Source: an uncultured Acidimicrobiales bacterium
GTDB taxonomy: Bacteria; Actinomycetota; Acidimicrobiia; Acidimicrobiales; SZUA-35
Direction of reading: 5' to 3'
NCBI GenBank assembly: GCA_937922805.1
Contig: CALAJV010000010.1
Span: 62,001-126,000, forward strand
DNA length: 64,000 nucleotides
Under the pieces are notes generated by a model. That model was not told the DNA's origin, ran no database searches, and saw only the letters and a program-made list of their open reading frames with translations. Position numbers and translations under genes: made by a program. Shown piece by piece: positions 45,468-53,677 of this stretch (position 1 is its first letter; the number at the start of each line of letters is the position of its first letter).

Positions 45468-46993
45468 CCCCAACTCAAGTTGTCCTCGTTGTTGATTTTG
45501 GCGCCCAGTACGCACAGCTAATTGCTCGTCGAGTTCGGGAGCTAAACGTTTACTCCGAAATTGTGCCTCACACAATTTCTGCTGCCGACGTGGCCGCTCG
45601 CAAACCGGCCGCCATCGTGTTGTCAGGCGGGCCTAAGAGCGTTCACGTAGAGGGTGCTCCAACACTCGATCCCGCCATCTATGACTTGGATGTTCCAATC
45701 TTTGGCATTTGCTATGGGGCTCAGCTGATAGCTCAGCAACTCGGCGGACACGTCGAGAACAATGGTCAAGGCGAATACGGTCGGTCTGAATTGACCGGGC
45801 ACGATAGCCCACTACTTGGATCTGCACATTCGCAAACCGTGTGGATGAGCCACTTTGATGCCATAACAAAGGTGCCAGAAGGTTTCGTCAATACCGCGTC
45901 CACCCCAAATGCTCCAGTTGCCGTTCTCGAAAGCGAGGGTCGCAAGATTTGGGGCGTCCAGTACCACCCAGAAGTCGGCCATACCGATGAAGGCATGGAC
46001 GTGCTCAGGAGGTTCCTCCACGACCTGGCTGGATGTAAACCGTCATGGACAATGGGATCGGTAATCGATGCTTCCGTCGATGCGATACGAGCCCAAGTCG
46101 GACCTGGTCGAGCAATCTGTGGTTTGTCTGGAGGCGTTGACTCTGCAGTCGCAGCCGGACTAGTTCACGCCGCCATTGGTTCACAACTAACGTGTGTCTA
46201 TGTCGATACTGGGATGATGCGAAAAGGCGAATCAGATCAGGTTGTAGAGACGTTTCGCAAGCACCAAAAAATCGAGCTGATACACGTTCGGGCTGGCGAT
46301 CGATTCTTCGAGCGGCTAGCTGGCGTCGTAGATCCAGAAGAAAAGCGAAAGACAATCGGCGAGCTTTTCATTCGAGTGTTCGAAGAAGCATCTGGTGGTA
46401 TTGAGGATGCCGAATTCCTCGTTCAAGGAACGCTCTACCCCGATGTGATCGAGTCGGGCACCGGCTCGGCGGCAAAGATCAAGAGCCATCACAACGTTGG
46501 TGGCCTACCAGACGATCTTAAGTTCAAGCTCGTGGAACCGCTGCGAAGTCTGTTCAAAGATGAGGTTCGTGAAGTTGGGTCTCAACTCGGACTTCCCGAC
46601 GAGATCGTTTGGCGACACCCGTTCCCTGGTCCTGGTCTCGGAGTTCGGATCATCGGCGAAGTTACACCTCATAAGGTTGGCATGCTACAAGAAGCCGATG
46701 CCATCGTTCGTCACGAAATTGCTGATGCTGGCTTGGATCGAGAGATCTGGCAGGCGTTCGCCGTGCTGGCTGACATTAAGTCGGTTGGGGTTATGGGCGA
46801 TGAACGAACGTACGAGAATCCGATCATCGTTCGGGCCGTAACCAGCGACGACGCAATGACAGCAGACTGGGCTCGACTGCCATACGACGTGTTAGAAAGA
46901 ATGTCGAACCGAATCATCAATGAGGTCGACGGGATCAACCGGGTTGCCTACGACATTACGTCTAAGCCTCCGGGCACGATCGAGTGGGAATAG
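45464..46993 (+). CDS. guaA: GMP synthase (glutamine-hydrolysing)
   Basis: Converts XMP to GMP with glutamine and ATP. The 509-residue protein has a class I glutaminase domain ([15 protein letters not shown] with the catalytic Cys near residue 83; YHPEVGHT histidine) followed by the ATP-pyrophosphatase loop [13 protein letters not shown] (about 218-230) and the C-terminal dimerisation domain ending [12 protein letters not shown]. All active-site parts are present. The ATG at 45464 overlaps guaB3. It is 510 codons with no frame disruption. Confidence 0.98.
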   Translation: MTPTQVVLVVDFGAQYAQLIARRVRELNVYSEIVPHTISAADVAARKPAAIVLSGGPKSVHVEGAPTLDPAIYDLDVPIFGICYGAQLIAQQLGGHVENNGQGEYGRSELTGHDSPLLGSAHSQTVWMSHFDAITKVPEGFVNTASTPNAPVAVLESEGRKIWGVQYHPEVGHTDEGMDVLRRFLHDLAGCKPSWTMGSVIDASVDAIRAQVGPGRAICGLSGGVDSAVAAGLVHAAIGSQLTCVYVDTGMMRKGESDQVVETFRKHQKIELIHVRAGDRFFERLAGVVDPEEKRKTIGELFIRVFEEASGGIEDAEFLVQGTLYPDVIESGTGSAAKIKSHHNVGGLPDDLKFKLVEPLRSLFKDEVREVGSQLGLPDEIVWRHPFPGPGLGVRIIGEVTPHKVGMLQEADAIVRHEIADAGLDREIWQAFAVLADIKSVGVMGDERTYENPIIVRAVTSDDAMTADWARLPYDVLERMSNRIINEVDGINRVAYDITSKPPGTIEWE

Positions 46994-47008
46994 GACAACG
47001 ACTCACTA

Positions 47009-47881
47009 ATGGTCCTAGATCTGGTTCGCTCAACTCGTTACAGCCGAGCCGGTGCGGGCAGAGCAGGTAACATCGTCGGCATCGTGTTCAAGGTTGGCAT
47101 CGTGTTCGCTTTGACTGTGGTTAGTGCCGGATGTACCTCTGGCAACGAGTCCTCGTCACCAGATTCGACGGTCACCGCTGAAGCGTCTGTCGATGAGAGT
47201 GAGAGCCACACCAGCGCTGCCAGCCCGTCCAATTCGGGCCAGCGGGAGCAGTCAGACGCCGAATCGACTTCATCGCTGCCAGCGGCAATGAGAGTCGGTG
47301 AGAATCCAGGAATCGATGTTGGTTCGAACTGGATCGGACGCAATCTGATGGACGAACGTCAGGTTGAACTTGTCTGGTCAGAAGTGCCGGGGGCGACAAG
47401 CTACCAGGTTCATCGGTTTGTTGTCGGAGTTGATCCAGAGACTGTCGCTCTCGATCAAACCAATCTGGTTTATCGCGGAACGGAACTTGGTCATAACGAT
47501 CAAACAGTGGACTCCGACACGTTCTATATCTACATTCTGGTCGTTGATGTTGATGGCGAACCATCAGCTCGGCGCTGGACTGAGGCCTTAACAGTCGCTG
47601 ACACGACGCCGCCGACGCCAATCACCGGACTAACCGGCGAGAGGCTTGCAGGCGGCATCGAACTGCGCTGGAATCCGTCGTCTGATGATGTTGAGTTTGC
47701 ATCGTACTCTGTTTCGCTGATCGGCGAAGATGGCAGCTCAAGCTATATCGGTGGTGGTACCGAGCCAGCCCAGTCCAGTTTTGTCGATGATCAACCTCCG
47801 AGTGGAAGCGTCATTTATGAGGTTGTTGCCGTTGATTTTCACAACAATCGGACTGACCCGGTTCGAATCGAAGTGGACTGA
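47009..47881 (+). CDS. Lipoprotein with fibronectin type III domains
   Basis: A 290-residue exported lipoprotein. A long basic n-region precedes the hydrophobic stretch IVFKVGIVFALTVVSAGC, with C42 as the lipidation site. After a Ser/Glu-rich linker (45-90) two FN3-like domains follow: QVELVWSEVPGATSYQVHRF...YRGTELGHNDQTV and GGIELRWNPSSDDVEFASYSVSL. It probably mediates surface binding or serves as an accessory envelope protein. It starts 15 bp after guaA but seems functionally unrelated to it. Confidence 0.82.
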   Translation: MVLDLVRSTRYSRAGAGRAGNIVGIVFKVGIVFALTVVSAGCTSGNESSSPDSTVTAEASVDESESHTSAASPSNSGQREQSDAESTSSLPAAMRVGENPGIDVGSNWIGRNLMDERQVELVWSEVPGATSYQVHRFVVGVDPETVALDQTNLVYRGTELGHNDQTVDSDTFYIYILVVDVDGEPSARRWTEALTVADTTPPTPITGLTGERLAGGIELRWNPSSDDVEFASYSVSLIGEDGSSSYIGGGTEPAQSSFVDDQPPSGSVIYEVVAVDFHNNRTDPVRIEVD

Positions 47882-47929
47882 GCAAAGTACGAGTAGTTGG
47901 GCAGGATTTGGGCGACGCCACCAACCAGG

Positions 47930-49120
47930 TCAGTTAGCAGGCAGCGGAATGAAGTTATCGCCTTGATAATCGTTCAAGTCGCTAACCCGAGCTAGTTGGC
48001 GTTCGGTTCCGGTTTGGCCATTCGAACAATTCCTTGACTCTCGAAGGCATTTCTCAGTCCATAAGTCGATCATCTCGATGTTCCAACCGCCCCACCAATC
48101 CGCGTGCAGGCTGCCGCCGGGAAGACCGTTGAATCCACCGGTTCGGTCCGAGGCAAGATGCCACCCGTCGACTGAATCGGTGCCCGGGAAGTACAGCAAT
48201 ATAGTTATCTGAGGTAGAGCTTCAGGGTGCGAGTCTGGGCAAGCCTCGTTGTCGTTGACGTAAATCAGGTGGGATTGGTTCTCATCGGTTTCTAAGTTTT
48301 TCCCATCCCAGCAGTTGGGAAACTGCACAGCGGCGTTAACGATATCGCCGTTGCAATCCGGGATCTGATTGGTTTCGTTGTATTGCTGACCGCTCCCGCC
48401 GCACGACCACAACAGCTTTTGGCTCGTTTCAAACGTCTCTTTGGTTGTGTTGCCGGCAACCATCTGCAGGCCTTGAGGCATTGATATGACTGAATCTGTT
48501 CGCCGGGTCTTGTAGTAGATAATGATGAAATCAGGCACGATCGCGTTGCCTTTGCCGTCGAGCAGAGCCGGCGTCCAGTAGGCCGAGCGGTTGAGCTCGA
48601 AACCTTGGCAGGTCCCGCCACCAGAACCGATCAAAGACTGCTCGGTGGTGAAGGCATCGGTCTCGGTGTTGCCGAAGAACATGTGAAGATGTGATTGACC
48701 AGGCTGGCCGGGGGCCAAGATCGGATCGTCTTTTGCGAAGTGGGAGTATTGGCAGGCCAATCTGAATTGACCCAGCGGCGAAGGACCGATGTCGGGCTGC
48801 GATGCCTGTTCAGTCAACGCCTCAAGGTCAAGGTCATTGATCGGAACGTCGCTGAAACGAGAGAACATTTCTTGGCTATTACGCATTTGCTCGTAACCGC
48901 TAACGGTTCCTGATTCAGCTTGCTCTGTTGGTCCAATCGATTCGAGTGTTTCTGGCGTGCCGGTAGCAGCCGTGGTCGGCGACCCAACCGCGCTTTCGAT
49001 ACTGTCGCCTGAGCCGGTTGATGATCCGGTGATCGCAAAAACGGCGACCAAAACGACCAACGCGCCCAACGCCGCGAATCCGAAAACCATCGGTCTGGTC
49101 GAGCTGGTTGATTGATCCAT
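47930..49120 (-). CDS. DUF1996 domain protein, membrane-anchored
   Basis: A 396-residue protein with an N-terminal signal-anchor (residues about 12-31), a Thr/Ser/Glu linker to about 110, and a DUF1996 domain: HLHMFFGN, LNRSAYWTPALLDGKGN, FPNCWDGKNL and a Cys-rich arrangement. DUF1996 occurs mainly in fungi and actinobacteria as a secreted domain of unknown function. The start ATG is preceded by TAGTCT 7 nt upstream on the minus strand. Confidence 0.88.
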   Translation of the reverse strand: MDQSTSSTRPMVFGFAALGALVVLVAVFAITGSSTGSGDSIESAVGSPTTAATGTPETLESIGPTEQAESGTVSGYEQMRNSQEMFSRFSDVPINDLDLEALTEQASQPDIGPSPLGQFRLACQYSHFAKDDPILAPGQPGQSHLHMFFGNTETDAFTTEQSLIGSGGGTCQGFELNRSAYWTPALLDGKGNAIVPDFIIIYYKTRRTDSVISMPQGLQMVAGNTTKETFETSQKLLWSCGGSGQQYNETNQIPDCNGDIVNAAVQFPNCWDGKNLETDENQSHLIYVNDNEACPDSHPEALPQITILLYFPGTDSVDGWHLASDRTGGFNGLPGGSLHADWWGGWNIEMIDLWTEKCLRESRNCSNGQTGTERQLARVSDLNDYQGDNFIPLPAN

Positions 49121-49211
49121 CTACCTCAGACTAATAGAGTTCGTTCTAAATACCGGGCCAGCGAATTGGTTACGAAGCAGAGCTGTTCATCGAACAGTCC
49201 GAAACCGAGCC

Positions 49212-50138
49212 CTAGACCGATACTGACTGCTGTGCCTCGGTGCGGTCTGTGTCATCTGGCATAAATCGAGTTATGACGACGACCGCCACACACGCTCCGA
49301 CCGCCAACAGAACGGGCACAACGAAATTGTCCGCTGTTGGCAGCTCAAGACCGGTGCCTGACTTCGATTCGCCTGGTTCTTCGCTGATTATCCCGACTCC
49401 GTTAGGCCACGGCCACAACAGTCGAAACGATCCAAGCATCAGACCAATCAGCGAGGCCAGCAAAACATCATGATGATGTTCTAGCAACCAACCAAGTGCA
49501 GTTGAGAAAAGCGCAAGTCCGACGATGGTGCCGAGTCCGAATACTCCGATGCTGACAATATCTCGGTCGTGTAGAGCCGTGAACACCGCGGCGTACATGC
49601 CCATCATCAGTAACAAGAATGAGCCGCTTATTCCAGGTAGGATCATGGCGCAGATAGCGATGGCGCCAGCTCCGAAGAAGGCCCACAGCGGGGGACTGCC
49701 CGAAGGAGTCGATTGAAATCCGAGAAGGAAAAAAGCTACCGCCCCCACAGCAGCCATGATGGCGTAGCTTGATCCGCTCCTGCGGTGTAGTAGGCCAACG
49801 GCGACGAAGATAGATCCGGCTACAAGTCCGAAGAAGAAACCGGCCATTTCTTCCGGACGTTCATCGAGCAGTCTGTCGATAAGCGAAGTCAAAGAGGCAA
49901 TAGCGATTAACAATCCAACGCCGAGCGGGATAATAAACGTCCATTCGATTGATAAGAACCGCTTGAGAAACTGAGCTGGTTGGAACTTGACTAGTGAGCC
50001 TAAAGCTTGGGCCCCAATCCGGACGTTTCTGAGCAGCCGTTCGTAGATTCCGAAAACCAAGGCGATGGTTCCGCCTGAGACGCCAGGAACGATGTCGGCT
50101 GCTCCCATGCAGAACCCTCGGAAAACTGTTGTTGCCAT
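49212..50138 (-). CDS. DUF368 polyprenyl-phosphate transporter (PopT type)
   Basis: A 308-residue membrane protein of the DUF368 family, whose characterised members (PopT) recycle undecaprenyl phosphate across the membrane for wall synthesis. The family signature FCMGAADIVPGVSGGTIALVFGIYERLL is near the N terminus, and its internal echo AICAMILPGISGSFLLLMMGMY is in the second half. Each proline/glycine pair forms a re-entrant loop. The chosen start is the ATG at 50138 (MATTVFRGF); a TTG at 50189 adds 17 residues. About nine helices are predicted. Confidence 0.86.
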   Translation of the reverse strand: MATTVFRGFCMGAADIVPGVSGGTIALVFGIYERLLRNVRIGAQALGSLVKFQPAQFLKRFLSIEWTFIIPLGVGLLIAIASLTSLIDRLLDERPEEMAGFFFGLVAGSIFVAVGLLHRRSGSSYAIMAAVGAVAFFLLGFQSTPSGSPPLWAFFGAGAIAICAMILPGISGSFLLLMMGMYAAVFTALHDRDIVSIGVFGLGTIVGLALFSTALGWLLEHHHDVLLASLIGLMLGSFRLLWPWPNGVGIISEEPGESKSGTGLELPTADNFVVPVLLAVGACVAVVVITRFMPDDTDRTEAQQSVSV

Positions 50139-50302
50139 TTTTGCTATCAATTGCGTCTCCAAGCACCGGAAGAACGAACGTGCTGTCAACAGCGCGGCCC
50201 GCTACCTCATAAATCGACGGCGGTTGATTGCCTCTTTAACAGCTACCCGATCCTATTAGCTGGTGTGATCAAACACGCTGAGCTAGGGAACTTTTGACCG
50301 GG

Positions 50303-51514
50303 CTAGACGGCTTCGATAGCTGATGTTGGCTGCGGCGCGCTCCCTGAAACCGCCAAATTGGCGTTGATGCGATCTAGACGGCGACTCGCGGCATTGCGAA
50401 GGAGTACCCGAGATGGGATTTCAATATGGCGGTAACTGACGGTTGCGGCCGCTGAACTCAGGGTTGCTCCGACGATGATTATTGCAATTCGGCTAGGAGT
50501 ACCAATTGATCCACTGTCCAGGGCAAATCCAAGCGGATAGTGCCAGAGATAGATGCTAAACGCTCTAGTTCCGGCCCATTGCAGGAGTGAGCTGTCGAGA
50601 ACTTTGGTGATCGTTGGGGTTAAGGTGTCGATTCGATCGGCCGCCACTACCGCACCAGCAAGGACAGCGGCCACCGGGCCAACAAGGCCAAGCCGTATCG
50701 GTGAACTGGCAAACCATGTGGCGTACACCGCTAGCGCGGACACGCCGATCAACGCAATCGGAACGAGGCGAGCCGTCGGATGTTTGTGGAGCGCGGCGAG
50801 TGGAACAATACCAACGGCTAACCCAATCAGAAGGCTATCGATCCGAGTCAACGGGTTTTGAGCAATCGCCGACACCGAGAAGTTGGATGTGAGAAGGAGG
50901 GTTATTCGAACGGCTATGACAGTCGCAGCCAGCATAGATAGTGCGGCGGCTCGGCGATTGGGTCCGAACGTTCGACGTCCAGCCAAGATCAGGATCGGAG
51001 CTACGATGGTGAACTGCCACACCAGGCCAATTACCCACAGGTGCTCGGTGGTGGCTAGTTCGGCACCACCAAAAATGGTTGCATAGCTTGAGGTCATGGT
51101 GGCGGAGGCAACGAGGGCTTCAAGTTGGGCTTGTTGGAGTCCGCCTTGGGTGAAGTGCCAATGGGCGGCCAGAAGTACCAATAGGGCCAGCAGCCCCGGG
51201 TAGGCCCGACCGATTTGGTCTAACCAGAACGGTCGCAGCCAATTCCTATTGTTGCTGTAGGCCAGAACGGTGTTGGCAGTGGAACAACCAACGGTGAGTA
51301 GAAGAACATCCAAAGCGATACTTCCGCCAAAAACTGGGAAGCCCAGATTTTGTGCCACGACCACCAATATTGAAAGACCAGCCAAACCTCGAAGAGCTGA
51401 GGAGGTGTTCACCTCGGCCAGCGAAGTTTGGGTGGAAGCTCCCGACGTTCGGTCGAGCTCAGAAAGAGGTTGAGGATGATTCGATATCTCAAGCACTAGC
51501 GAAGTCCTGTTCAA
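50303..51514 (-). CDS. Acyltransferase-3-like membrane protein, atypical active site
   Basis: A 403-residue membrane protein with about ten helices resembling the OafA/YrhL acyltransferase 3 family: SSALRGLAGLSILVVVAQNLG at the start of the core, LWVIGLVWQFTIVAPIL, FSIYLWHYPLGFAL near the end. In normal members an Arg is followed eleven residues later by a catalytic His (R-x10-H); here that position is Val and no His is near. The E of the usual WSLsvE block is also absent. It may be a non-catalytic transporter-like relative. The start is TTG at 51514 by reading frame; a GTG at 51496 is possible. Confidence 0.75.
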   Translation of the reverse strand: MNRTSLVLEISNHPQPLSELDRTSGASTQTSLAEVNTSSALRGLAGLSILVVVAQNLGFPVFGGSIALDVLLLTVGCSTANTVLAYSNNRNWLRPFWLDQIGRAYPGLLALLVLLAAHWHFTQGGLQQAQLEALVASATMTSSYATIFGGAELATTEHLWVIGLVWQFTIVAPILILAGRRTFGPNRRAAALSMLAATVIAVRITLLLTSNFSVSAIAQNPLTRIDSLLIGLAVGIVPLAALHKHPTARLVPIALIGVSALAVYATWFASSPIRLGLVGPVAAVLAGAVVAADRIDTLTPTITKVLDSSLLQWAGTRAFSIYLWHYPLGFALDSGSIGTPSRIAIIIVGATLSSAAATVSYRHIEIPSRVLLRNAASRRLDRINANLAVSGSAPQPTSAIEAV

Positions 51515-51849
51515 TCGGATGCCGTTTCGGCACTAGCCGAGTTGTCGGCGATTTCTACTTTGTCTTGGCCAGCCCGGTCCCCTCGAGGGGGAGTATTGTT
51601 GGGTCGCTTGCTTGGCGAGCTGGCAGCTTCTTGAAAACCGTTTTACGAGGGGGGGAAGGCTGACCGTTGCAGCCCGAACTCACTTACTAATGGAAACGGT
51701 AGTGAGCATCGGGCAACACATGTAGTGATACCAGCGCGGGAGCGATGGGGTTTCCGCTATCCATTTGTTTTGGATATAGCAACAACGTGCAGGGTGAAGC
51801 GGCCACATCGGCAAGCAACCGTAGCTGGGCGGATGGCTCGGCGAAGTGC
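51515..51849. other. Gene-free structured intergenic region
   Basis: 335 bp without a credible ORF. It holds several inverted repeats: a long imperfect hairpin at 51666-51717 (GTT, GCCCGA and CTCACT arms facing AGTGAG, TCGGGC and AAC), a near-palindrome CCCCTCGAGGGG around 51581-51592, a GCTATCC/GGATA hairpin near 51758-51780, and a G7 tract at 51648-51654. No known RNA family (4.5S, 6S, tmRNA, tRNA) is recognised. It may encode a small RNA or contain the promoter of the acyltransferase gene. Confidence 0.4.
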
Positions 51850-52815
51850 CTATCCGGCTGTAAGCAGTAGGCCTAAGTAAAACAAAACCGGCAAGATCAT
51901 TGCTACGCCAGTAAAGGCCTTTTCGACCTTCTTTTCAGCCCAACTAGATCTTGCTGTTTCAACAAATATGTTGTCGGTCGTGTCAGTTTTGCTGAGCTGT
52001 CGCAATCGAAGGTGGCGGGTAATGATCGGCACTCCGAGGCCAACTGAAATCGCTAGAACGCCGGTTGCTAATGCTGCTAGCACCGCAAGCGGGAAGGCCA
52101 TGGTTTTCGTGGTCGCCCAACGGTTGACGGCTTGGCCCAACTGATGGCGGTGTCGAGCGGTGATAGCTGTCCGGTCGACGCTATCGAGACAACTCGAAGC
52201 ATCGTTAAACCACCCGAGCCCAGCGAAGCTGGCCGACAACAACAAGTGGGCATCGGAACTAGCTGGGTCCAGCTTCAATGCCTCGCGGGCAGCGGTATCG
52301 GCGTGCTGATAGTTGCCGCGAGCTAGTGCCACATCACCTATGACGACCCAAGTAGAGGCTGATCGTGGTTCGATCTGGCTTAGTTCGTACACAGCGTTCG
52401 ATGAAATGCGGTGTTTCGAAGCCTCTGCCGCGGTGGTTGCAGTCAACTCCAGCACCCGTCGGCGGTCGTTTTTGTCGATGGCGGTGGCATTGGCAGCATC
52501 GAGGACCCGTCGAGCTGTTCGCCAATCCCGCTCGTCTCGTAGCTTCTCCGCTTCGCTCAAAAGAATAGATTGCGGTGCGGACGTGAACCAGCCTGGCGCC
52601 TTCTTCTTACCGGTACCACGGCCTTGCGCACTTCTGGTTTTTCCCGGCGGGGGTTGGTCAGTTTTCGAAATCGGAGGATTCGCCCGTTGTCGAGTTGACT
52701 GTTGCTGGGTTGACTGTTGCTGGGTCCCGAACGGCACAGAGTCCAATCGGCCGATGCCGGTCGATTTCGAGTGGACAGTCGGAACTAGGGGAGTCTGGCG
52801 GTTGATGAAGCCCAC
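51850..52815 (-). CDS. TPR-repeat membrane protein
   Basis: A 321-residue protein. After a Gln/Pro/Lys-rich start of about 75 residues (including a repeated QQQST), tetratricopeptide-like helices occupy about 85-215 (AEKLRDERDWRTARRVLDAA; GDVALARGNYQHADTAAREALKLDPASSDAHLLLSASFAGLGWFNDA). Two hydrophobic helices follow (about 235-260 and 300-318), with a small cytoplasmic or outer segment between. No enzyme motif is seen. It likely scaffolds protein contacts at the membrane. The GTG start has TAGGGT nine bases upstream. Confidence 0.75.
   Translation of the reverse strand: MGFINRQTPLVPTVHSKSTGIGRLDSVPFGTQQQSTQQQSTRQRANPPISKTDQPPPGKTRSAQGRGTGKKKAPGWFTSAPQSILLSEAEKLRDERDWRTARRVLDAANATAIDKNDRRRVLELTATTAAEASKHRISSNAVYELSQIEPRSASTWVVIGDVALARGNYQHADTAAREALKLDPASSDAHLLLSASFAGLGWFNDASSCLDSVDRTAITARHRHQLGQAVNRWATTKTMAFPLAVLAALATGVLAISVGLGVPIITRHLRLRQLSKTDTTDNIFVETARSSWAEKKVEKAFTGVAMILPVLFYLGLLLTAG
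52695..52724 (-). repeat. In-frame 15-bp tandem repeat
   Basis: TTGACTGTTGCTGGG occurs twice exactly, back to back. On the coding (minus) strand it encodes two QQQST units in the low-complexity N terminus of the TPR protein. Confidence 0.9.
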
Positions 52816-52876
52816 TGGCTACTCACCCTACGGTAACCAAGTCGGAGGTCGAGTCATTTTGCTGTTTGGTCATTAA

Positions 52877-53599
52877 CTATCGAAGGTTGGTAGCAAACAG
52901 GTGGTGTAAACGTTCCCAGTGCTGCTCGGAGGCAGCCCGATCGTATTGTGGACGTTCCTGGTAGGCAAAGCCATGCTCAGTTCCCGAATACCATTCGACG
53001 GTGCCGGTTGCCGTTGAGTTTTCAAGCGCCGATTCGAACTCAGCGATCATTTCCGGTGGTGCGTAGCTATCGGTTTCGGCGCAAGCGACATAGATCTCTG
53101 CGTTGATGGCATCGAGGTGTCGGTGGGGGGAGTCCGGTTCGTCGACTGCCAATCGGACTCCGTGAATGGAGGCAGCTGCTCGGATGCAGTCGTTGTGAGC
53201 GGCGGCATTCATAATGGCAAATGGGCCACTCATGCAATAGCCAACGACTCCAACCTTTGATGCATCAGCGGCTGGATCGTTTGACGCATGATTGATCATG
53301 GCACCGGCGTCGGCGTTGGCCATCTCGTTCGTCAAGTTGCCCATGAGTTCGAACATGCGATCTCGGTCACCGTTGTCGAACACGTTGAACTCTCGGACGT
53401 CTCGATAGTACGACTGCGCCGTCATCACGTAGTAACCGGCGGTGGCCAACCGACAGGACATGTCGAGGATCTCCTGGCGCATTCCGGGTGCGTCCATCAG
53501 GAACAAGACCACCGGGTAGGGGCCGTCGCCATCAGGGCGAATAGTCCATGTCGGCATTTGGCCGTCGGCGGTGGTCATATCGAAGCTTGTCTCGATCAT
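52877..53599 (-). CDS. Dienelactone hydrolase family protein
   Basis: A 240-residue alpha/beta hydrolase of the DLH type. The nucleophile elbow is GYCMSG (Cys in place of Ser, as in dienelactone hydrolases), the acid is in CAETDSY and the base in GTEHGFAY. No signal peptide is present. The start ATG at 53599 is 6 nt after TATGGT on the coding strand. The substrate is undefined. It is transcribed divergently from pcrA. Confidence 0.9.
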   Translation of the reverse strand: MIETSFDMTTADGQMPTWTIRPDGDGPYPVVLFLMDAPGMRQEILDMSCRLATAGYYVMTAQSYYRDVREFNVFDNGDRDRMFELMGNLTNEMANADAGAMINHASNDPAADASKVGVVGYCMSGPFAIMNAAAHNDCIRAAASIHGVRLAVDEPDSPHRHLDAINAEIYVACAETDSYAPPEMIAEFESALENSTATGTVEWYSGTEHGFAYQERPQYDRAASEQHWERLHHLFATNLR

Positions 53600-53677
53600 G
53601 AACAGACCATAGCCGACGTGTCGCGATAGCTAAATTTGAGCTCAGCACCGGGTCGGCGACCGGCTAGGGTGAAGACA

